From Bacillota bacterium (GTDB lineage Bacteria; Bacillota; Clostridia; Christensenellales; Aristaeellaceae): a DNA stretch of 36,080 nucleotides. The position numbers and the translations under genes were made by a program. Location of the stretch: positions 1 through 36,080 of the forward strand of contig JAEYAR010000057.1 of NCBI GenBank assembly GCA_023404715.1. Reading direction: 5' to 3'. The notes under the pieces are model-generated. The model ran no database searches, was not told the origin of the DNA, and was given only the letters and a program-made list of their open reading frames with translations. This document shows, piece by piece, positions 30,735 to 36,080 of the stretch. Positions within the stretch are counted from its first letter, which is position 1. The number at the start of each line of letters is the position of its first letter.

Positions 30735-32554
30735 AGGGAAAAAAGAATATGCGGGCGGTTTGGCCGCTCGTCGCGATGGCGGCGCTGCTTCTCATCGTGC
30801 TGATCTCTCAGCGGGGGATGCAGGCGACGCCGCGTTCTCCGCTCGTCGACTATCTGATGGCGTCTTCGTCGCGCCAAGACGAAGCGAGTGCGCCGGAAAT
30901 ATGGATCGCCTGCCGGCTGGGGTACGCGCAGGAGACGCGGTTTGTCGCTACGCTGACGGATGCGCTCAACGAAATGCGCCTGACCTATCGTTGTGTGGAC
31001 ATCGACCGGGAGCGCCTGGACCTGACGCGCATGAAGACGCTGCTCGTCTGTACGCAGGACCTATCCGGCATGGCGGACGCGCTCGTCGATCTGTACGCCT
31101 GGGTAGAGGCGGGCGGGCGATTGGGCTTCATGATCTCACAACAGATGAACGAAGCCTTCGCCATCATGCATCGAAAGCTGGGCGTCACGGAATACACAGG
31201 GGGTTTTGTACCCTTTGACAGTCTGCGGTATACAGACGGTCTCTTGCCATTTTGGGATGACAGGATATACGACGGCGACGGAGAAATGGCGGATTATACG
31301 CTTTCCGTTCGGCTTGAGACGGACTGCGAAATCCACATCACAACGGGAGATGAACGAGAAATCCCCCTTCTGTGGTCGCGCGAGCTGGGCGCAGGGCGCA
31401 TTGCCGTCAACAACACGTCGCTCGCATCCGGCAAGGATGCGCGCGGGTATGTCCTCACGCTGCTAACAGCGCTTGAGGACGTGCTCTGCTACCCGATCAT
31501 CAATGCGGGTATGATGTTTATCGATGACTTCCCCGCGCCGCAGCCGGAGGGCACGGACGAGAGGCTGCTTGGGCAGTTCGGTTACGATATTCAGGGCTTT
31601 TTCCGCAATCACTGGTGGCCGGATATGAAAGAGCTCACGTGGAACGACGGCCTGCGCTATACCGGCGTGCTGGTGGAGACGTATAACGACAACGTTAAAG
31701 GACCGTTCGTTCCGGACACGCAGGACAACGCGCTGCTGCGCTATTACGCCTCCGAGCTGCTGCATTCGGGCGGTGAGATCGGGTTGCACGGCTATAACCA
31801 TATGCCGCTCAACCTGGAAGGCTTTCGCTATTCGACGGAAAACTACAAGACCTGGCCTACAACGCGGCACATGGCGGACGCTGTCGCGGAGCTGCGGCGT
31901 TATGGCGAGAAGCTTTTGCCGGGCGTGCGCTTTCAGTCTTACGTGCCGCCCTCTAACTACCTGAGCGCGGACGGGCAGCGGGTGCTGCTGCAAACCGTAC
32001 CCGAGCTGCGCACGATCTCGGGCCTTTATCTGAGCGAAACCGGAGTCGATGCGCTGGTACAGGAGTTCTGCGAGGAGGCGGACGGCTCCATTTCCGTGCC
32101 GCGCGTGACATCCGGTTTTGCGATGAACGAATACAACGAATTCGTGCTCGCCAATGAACTGGCGCTGCACGGCGTGGTCTCGCATTTCATCCACCCGGAC
32201 GACGTGCTTGACGACGAACGCGGCGCCGCGCTCGGCTGGGCGAACATGTACGCGGCCTTTGCCGGGGCGATAGCGGGAATCGACGCGGCTTATCCGCCGC
32301 TTAGATGGTCCACCGCGTCCGAAGGGGCGGCGGCCGTGCAGCGTTATGACAGATTGTCTGTATCCAGGGCGCAGGATGCAGAGGGGATGACGGTTGAATT
32401 TGCCCCGTTTTACGACGAGGTCTGGCTGGCGCTGCGGACAAAGCGCGGCGTCGCACGCGTGCAGGGCGCCAAAATTTACGAAATCGCGCCGGGTTTTTAC
32501 TGGCTGTGCGCCCAAAACGATACGGTGCGAATTATATGGGAGGCGGATGCATGA
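30731..32554 (+). CDS. pelA: Pel polysaccharide deacetylase (PelA-type, DUF2194-like)
   Basis: A 607-residue protein starting at ATG 30731, overlapping pelE by ATGA. One N-terminal helix (residues 10-27) anchors it outside the cell. The first ~240 residues look like a glutamine-amidotransferase-like fold (TLLVCTQDLSGMADALVDLYAWVEAGGRLGFMIS). The rest is a polysaccharide-deacetylase-type barrel with likely metal ligands in MFIDDFPAP and GLHGYNH, plus VPPSNYLS and HFIHPDD. This corresponds to the deacetylase-only PelA of Gram-positive pel operons, which removes acetyl groups from the GalNAc-rich polymer. The glycoside hydrolase domain of the Pseudomonas enzyme is absent. Confidence 0.82.
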   Translation: MKGKKNMRAVWPLVAMAALLLIVLISQRGMQATPRSPLVDYLMASSSRQDEASAPEIWIACRLGYAQETRFVATLTDALNEMRLTYRCVDIDRERLDLTRMKTLLVCTQDLSGMADALVDLYAWVEAGGRLGFMISQQMNEAFAIMHRKLGVTEYTGGFVPFDSLRYTDGLLPFWDDRIYDGDGEMADYTLSVRLETDCEIHITTGDEREIPLLWSRELGAGRIAVNNTSLASGKDARGYVLTLLTALEDVLCYPIINAGMMFIDDFPAPQPEGTDERLLGQFGYDIQGFFRNHWWPDMKELTWNDGLRYTGVLVETYNDNVKGPFVPDTQDNALLRYYASELLHSGGEIGLHGYNHMPLNLEGFRYSTENYKTWPTTRHMADAVAELRRYGEKLLPGVRFQSYVPPSNYLSADGQRVLLQTVPELRTISGLYLSETGVDALVQEFCEEADGSISVPRVTSGFAMNEYNEFVLANELALHGVVSHFIHPDDVLDDERGAALGWANMYAAFAGAIAGIDAAYPPLRWSTASEGAAAVQRYDRLSVSRAQDAEGMTVEFAPFYDEVWLALRTKRGVARVQGAKIYEIAPGFYWLCAQNDTVRIIWEADA

Positions 32555-33993
32555 AGATCTGTGTCATCTGTGAGGGATGTTATCCCTTTGTGGCCGGCGG
32601 CGTCTCCTCCTGGCTACAGGGCATGATGAAGGCGATGCATCAACACGAGTTCGTCATCTGGGCCATCGGCGCGCAGGAGAAGCAGCGAGGCCATTTTGCC
32701 TATGAGATGCCCCCGAACGTCGCGGGGCTTACGGACGTATACCTGGACGCGGTGCGCGCGGAAAAGCCGAGGCAGCGCCGCCGGGGGCGGCAGCTCAGCG
32801 AAAGGCAGAAAAAGGCGCTGCGCCAGCTGCTTTGCTGCGGAGCGCCAGACTGGAACGTCATCTTCGAACTCTTCGGTGCGGACAGGGTGAAGAATATTGA
32901 GTTTTTACTCCATTACGATTTTTTGATGATCCTGGAGGAGATCGCGCTCACGGATTATCCCTATGTCGGCTTCACCGATTACTTCTGGACCATCCGATCG
33001 ATGTTCCTGCCTTTGCTCTATCTGATGGGAAGCGAGCCGCCGCAGGCGGATCTCTATTACTCGATATCGGCCGGCTATGCGGGCGTGCTCGGGTCGATGG
33101 CCGCGGTGCGCACGGGCAAGCCGTTCGTATTGACCGAGCACGGCATCTACACGAGAGAGCGGGAGGAGGAAATCTTGCGCACCCATTGGGTGCCGCCGCA
33201 TTTTAAGGACCTTTGGATCAACATGTTTTACATGTTTACGCGTTGCGCCTATCAGCACGCCAACCGCGTAACCGCTCTGTTTCACCGGGCGAGCCTGATT
33301 CAGCAGGAGATCGGCTGTGCGCCGGACAAATGCGCCGTCATCCCCAACGGCGTCGACTACGCGCGGTTTTCGAGCGTTCCGCAGAAGGCGGCAGACGGGT
33401 TCGTCGACATCGGCGCAGTCGTCCGTCTGGTGCCGATCAAGGACATCAAGACCATGCTCTATGCGTTTTCATTGGTTTGCGCCGAGCGCACGGACGTGAG
33501 GCTGCATATCATGGGCCCCACGGATGAGGACGAGGAGTATTTTGAGGAATGTCGGCAGCTTAAGGATGAGCTGGGCCTCGAACAGGCATTCTTTACGGGC
33601 CGGGTGGATGTTCGCGCATATATGGAGAAGATCGACTTTACGCTGCTGACGAGCATTTCCGAAGGACAGCCTCTGGCCATCCTGGAGGCTATGGCCGCGG
33701 GCCGGCCGGCGGTGGCGACGGACGTAGGCTGCTGCCGCGAGCTGATCGAGGGCGTCAGGGACGGCTTGGGGGAAGCCGGCTTCTGCGTGCCGGTGATGCA
33801 TCAAAGCGCGCTCGCAGAGGCGATGCTGACGCTTTGCGAGGATGCGCCCATGCGCAGCCGCATGGGCGCGGCGGGTAAGCGAAGGGTAGAGGCGCTGTTT
33901 CAGCACGCGGATATGCTTGCGCGTTATCAGCGGATTTTCGACGAGGCGACACGTGGCGGGGGAGGAAGCGCGCATGGCGGGCATAGGTTTTGA
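32551..33993 (+). CDS. pelF: PelF-like GT4 glycosyltransferase
   Basis: A 480-residue cytoplasmic enzyme. The start is ATG 32551 in an ATGA overlap, with GGAGGCGG upstream. Opening MKICVICEGCYPFVAGGVSSW, the acceptor-side LTEHGIYTRERE, the hinge VIPNGVDYARF and the donor-site motif SEGQPLAILEAMAAGRPAVATDVG match the PelF branch of GT4 retaining transferases. It polymerises UDP-activated GalNAc/GlcN units into the Pel chain at the cytoplasmic face, working with PelG and the PelD/PelE complex. Length is close to the family norm (about 500). The tail overlaps pelG by 20 bases. Confidence 0.93.
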   Translation: MKICVICEGCYPFVAGGVSSWLQGMMKAMHQHEFVIWAIGAQEKQRGHFAYEMPPNVAGLTDVYLDAVRAEKPRQRRRGRQLSERQKKALRQLLCCGAPDWNVIFELFGADRVKNIEFLLHYDFLMILEEIALTDYPYVGFTDYFWTIRSMFLPLLYLMGSEPPQADLYYSISAGYAGVLGSMAAVRTGKPFVLTEHGIYTREREEEILRTHWVPPHFKDLWINMFYMFTRCAYQHANRVTALFHRASLIQQEIGCAPDKCAVIPNGVDYARFSSVPQKAADGFVDIGAVVRLVPIKDIKTMLYAFSLVCAERTDVRLHIMGPTDEDEEYFEECRQLKDELGLEQAFFTGRVDVRAYMEKIDFTLLTSISEGQPLAILEAMAAGRPAVATDVGCCRELIEGVRDGLGEAGFCVPVMHQSALAEAMLTLCEDAPMRSRMGAAGKRRVEALFQHADMLARYQRIFDEATRGGGGSAHGGHRF

Positions 33994-35458
33994 ACTGAAA
34001 AAGCTCTTCGTCGGGCGCGGGGCGATCCGCAAGGTTCGCGCTTATGCGTATGCGAGCATCGTCTGCTCGGGCACGATGCTGCTGGCCGTGCTGCTGCTGC
34101 TGGGCATCGAGCAAATGGCGAAATGGACGGGCACGCCCGAGCACGAGCGGGAAATCCTCATCGTGATGCTGGTCTACGCGCTGTTGTTTTCGCTGGTTTT
34201 GAGCTCCTTTTTACAGACGCTCCTCTCGCGTTACGTGGCGGATATGCTCTACCGGGAGGAGCCGGAGCGCGTGATGCCGTCGCTGATCGGCGGTTCGCTC
34301 ACACTGATGATACCCGGCGGCGCTATCTACGCGCTACTCCTTTCGCGCGCGGGGGAAATTCCGCTCTTCGACCGCATGATCAATTGGGCGCTGTTCATGG
34401 AACTGATCCCGGTATGGCTGCAGATGGCCTACATCACCGCGGCCAAGGACTATAGGCGCATCCTGCAGGTATTTGCTTTGGGCGTCGCCTTGGCCTTCCT
34501 CAGCGGCGGTATTTTGCTGGCCGTGGGGATTCGGGCGCTACGCGCGCTGATGATCGCGCTGTTTCTGGGCTATGGATCGATGGCCGTGGGCTTCATCGCG
34601 GTGCTGCTGCGTTATTTCCCGACCGGAAAGGGCGGCGCGTTTGCCTTCGTGGAGTGGTTCGGCGAGACGCCGGAATTGATCTGGATCGGTTTTTTGAGCA
34701 TGGCCGGCGCATTCGTTCACCTGATCCTGATGTGGTTTAGCCCGCTGGGCGCCGTGATCACCGGACCGTTTCGCCAGGCGTCTACGCACGACGTCGCCGC
34801 GTTTTTTGCCTTCCTGGTGACGCTACCGACCAACATCAACTTTGTGGTGTCGGTCGAGGTGAATTTTTATCAGAAATACCGACGCTATTTTGACGCGATC
34901 ACGGGGGGCGGTACGCTGCGCGAGATCGGGATTGCCCGCGAAAACATGGTGACCTCGCTCAAACAGGAGGTCTTTAAGCTTATACAGATACAGCTCTTCT
35001 GCATGGTGGTCTACATCGTGCTGATGCGCTACTTTCTCAAGACCATCGGTTTTACGACGGACATGACCGGCATGTTTCAGGTGATGAGCATCGGCTACAG
35101 CGCCTATGCGATCGGCAACAGCATGATGCTTCTGCAGCTATACTTCAACGACCGCACGGGGGCGCTGCTGACCGCCGGGGCTTTCTTTGGGGTCAACCTC
35201 GCGGTGACGGCCCTTACGATGAACGGCGCCCCGGTCTATTTTGGCGTCGGGCTTTGCGCAGCAGGCTTTGTGATGTATGTCGTAGGCATTGCGCGGCTGT
35301 TTTACTATGTAAGGCGCATCGACTACCACGTGTTTTGTGCGCAGCCTGTGCTGCTACAGGAGCGCAAGGGATTCTGGGCGCGATTGGCCGCGCGCCTCGG
35401 CGAGAGAACCGGCCGGCCTGCGCGGCGCGCGGGAGAGACAAAGGAGATGCAGGCGTGA
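33974..35458 (+). CDS. pelG: PelG-like Pel polysaccharide transport protein
   Basis: A 494-residue membrane protein. The start is ATG 33974 after GGGAGGAAG; a longer frame from 33917 runs deep into pelF and is not used. About twelve helices follow a conserved start MAGIGFELKKLF, typical of PelG, a distant relative of Wzx/MATE-type flippases. Other conserved parts are LSRYVADMLY, LPTNINFVVSVEVNFYQKYRRYFDAI and the C-terminal VGIARLFYYVRRIDYHVFC. It carries the polymer across the membrane in step with PelF synthesis. The gene stop overlaps the next GTG start. Confidence 0.93.
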   Translation: MAGIGFELKKLFVGRGAIRKVRAYAYASIVCSGTMLLAVLLLLGIEQMAKWTGTPEHEREILIVMLVYALLFSLVLSSFLQTLLSRYVADMLYREEPERVMPSLIGGSLTLMIPGGAIYALLLSRAGEIPLFDRMINWALFMELIPVWLQMAYITAAKDYRRILQVFALGVALAFLSGGILLAVGIRALRALMIALFLGYGSMAVGFIAVLLRYFPTGKGGAFAFVEWFGETPELIWIGFLSMAGAFVHLILMWFSPLGAVITGPFRQASTHDVAAFFAFLVTLPTNINFVVSVEVNFYQKYRRYFDAITGGGTLREIGIARENMVTSLKQEVFKLIQIQLFCMVVYIVLMRYFLKTIGFTTDMTGMFQVMSIGYSAYAIGNSMMLLQLYFNDRTGALLTAGAFFGVNLAVTALTMNGAPVYFGVGLCAAGFVMYVVGIARLFYYVRRIDYHVFCAQPVLLQERKGFWARLAARLGERTGRPARRAGETKEMQA

Positions 35459-36080
35459 ATAAGAAGGTTGGAATCATCTGTGGGATCATTCTCCTATGCG
35501 CCCTGTTATCCGGGTGCGAGCAGGGCGGAGAGGAGCGGGCGGCTACGCCGGGGGAGGCCCAGACGGAACGAACGGCCGTCTATAAGGCGCCGCTGCAGGA
35601 CGTCAACAGCCTGCCGCTTAAGGACGACAGCGCGCTTTACGAGGCGTACGACCCGCTGGACGTCGTGTGTTTTTACGTCACCGTGCGCAAGGGAAACCAC
35701 GCGGATGGGACCGACCATACGTTAGAAGAGGTCAACGCGTACAAGAACCTGCAGGGCATGACGGGCGTTGAAAAGATCAAGGCGGAGGCAATTTTTCAGG
35801 TTGGGGATGAGACCGGGCCTATGCCGGGCGAGGTAGGGTACGGAGCGCTCTCTCCCAACGCGACGATCAACGTGCGCGGCAGGACCAGCACGGGGTATCC
35901 GCAGAAATCCTACCGCATCAGCCTGATGGACACGGCGGGCCTATGGCGCGGGCAACGGGCGATCGCTATCAACAAGCATCCGAGCGACCCGACGCGCCTG
36001 CGCAACATGGTGTACTTCAGGCTGCTACAGGACGTGCCGGGCCTAACGAGCCTGCGAACGCAATATGTGCACCTGTACGT
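35455..36080 (+). CDS. CotH-family lipoprotein, N-terminal part
   Basis: Starts at GTG 35455 (GTGA overlap with pelG) and runs off the right edge; 208 codons are visible. A lipoprotein signal with lipobox LLSGC (C21) implies anchoring on the outer face of the membrane. A low-complexity linker (EQGGEERAATPGEAQ) follows. The CotH signature appears at NVRGRTSTGYPQKSYRISLMD and in AIAINKHPSDPTRLRNMVYFRLL. CotH proteins are atypical protein kinases that phosphorylate spore-coat or surface proteins; in many Bacillota they occur next to polysaccharide genes. Its catalytic centre lies outside the window. Translational coupling to pelG suggests a role with the Pel polymer (inference). Confidence 0.85.
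   Translation, partial: MNKKVGIICGIILLCALLSGCEQGGEERAATPGEAQTERTAVYKAPLQDVNSLPLKDDSALYEAYDPLDVVCFYVTVRKGNHADGTDHTLEEVNAYKNLQGMTGVEKIKAEAIFQVGDETGPMPGEVGYGALSPNATINVRGRTSTGYPQKSYRISLMDTAGLWRGQRAIAINKHPSDPTRLRNMVYFRLLQDVPGLTSLRTQYVHLY

Noticed and set aside
1..36080. tRNA or rRNA genes, insertion sequences or phage genes
   Set aside because: No cloverleaf with a TTCGA-type arm, no rRNA core and no transposase or integrase motif was seen.

Overview
The window looks like a chromosomal segment of a fairly GC-rich low-motility-type Bacillota, most likely a Clostridia lineage. The basis is strong AGGAGG-type ribosome binding sites, sigma-A type promoters (TTGACA-17-TATAAT), several TTG/GTG starts, a sodium-pumping biotin decarboxylase cluster, type III pantothenate kinase, ECF-type vitamin transporters, a type I-C-like CRISPR repeat and a Gram-positive style Pel exopolysaccharide operon. 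The exact taxon cannot be read from the sequence alone.

Layout. (1) 1-7.9 kb is an accessory-looking, less GC-rich region. It starts with the N-terminus of a BlaI/MecI-like repressor whose promoter carries a perfect operator palindrome. A divergent promoter follows, then a hairpin-rich 400-nt leader, a small secreted SH3-like protein and four tandem secreted paralogs. All four paralogs share a ~310-residue propeller-like domain. Two of them add a solute-binding-protein domain, and the first of these is broken by a one-base frameshift. No transporter permease accompanies them. (2) 8.0-9.6 kb holds divergent mrp (Fe-S carrier ATPase) and mnmM/ytqB (tRNA methyltransferase). (3) 9.7-14.9 kb is a five-gene biotin-dependent cluster: a 12S-type carboxyltransferase, OadG, biotin carrier, OadB sodium pump and a 5S-type carboxyltransferase. 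Together these could run sodium-coupled decarboxylation and/or CoA-linked transcarboxylation. (4) 15.0-19.0 kb has an unrecognised AT-richer reverse gene, then a promoter-driven unit of pantothenate-type ECF S component, coaX, homoserine dehydrogenase and a 2H phosphoesterase, closed by a strong terminator.

(5) 19.0-20.2 kb is a divergent pair: a self-cleaving LexA-type XRE repressor and a small one-helix membrane protein. They are separated by three near-identical operators exactly 31 bp apart. (6) 20.2-20.42 kb is a self-contained two-repeat, one-spacer CRISPR unit with its own promoter and terminator and no cas genes nearby. (7) 20.5-25.5 kb is a GldA/GldF/GldG-like ABC export operon ending in a DUF4340 protein. 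It is followed by a 240-bp nest of hairpins bounded by a 31-bp direct repeat. (8) 25.7-26.6 kb is ribU on the reverse strand under an FMN riboswitch with a clear terminator. (9) 26.6 kb to the end is a long operon of tightly overlapping genes: a YhhN-family membrane protein, pelD (with a degenerate SDR/epimerase domain in front and a kept RxxD c-di-GMP site), pelE, a Pel deacetylase, pelF, pelG and the start of a CotH-family lipoprotein. This is a Gram-positive Pel-type polysaccharide system.

The candidates for less-described biology are the propeller/solute-binding paralog array, the mini-CRISPR transcription unit, the 31-bp phased LexA-like switch with its small membrane protein, and the YhhN/CotH additions to the Pel operon.
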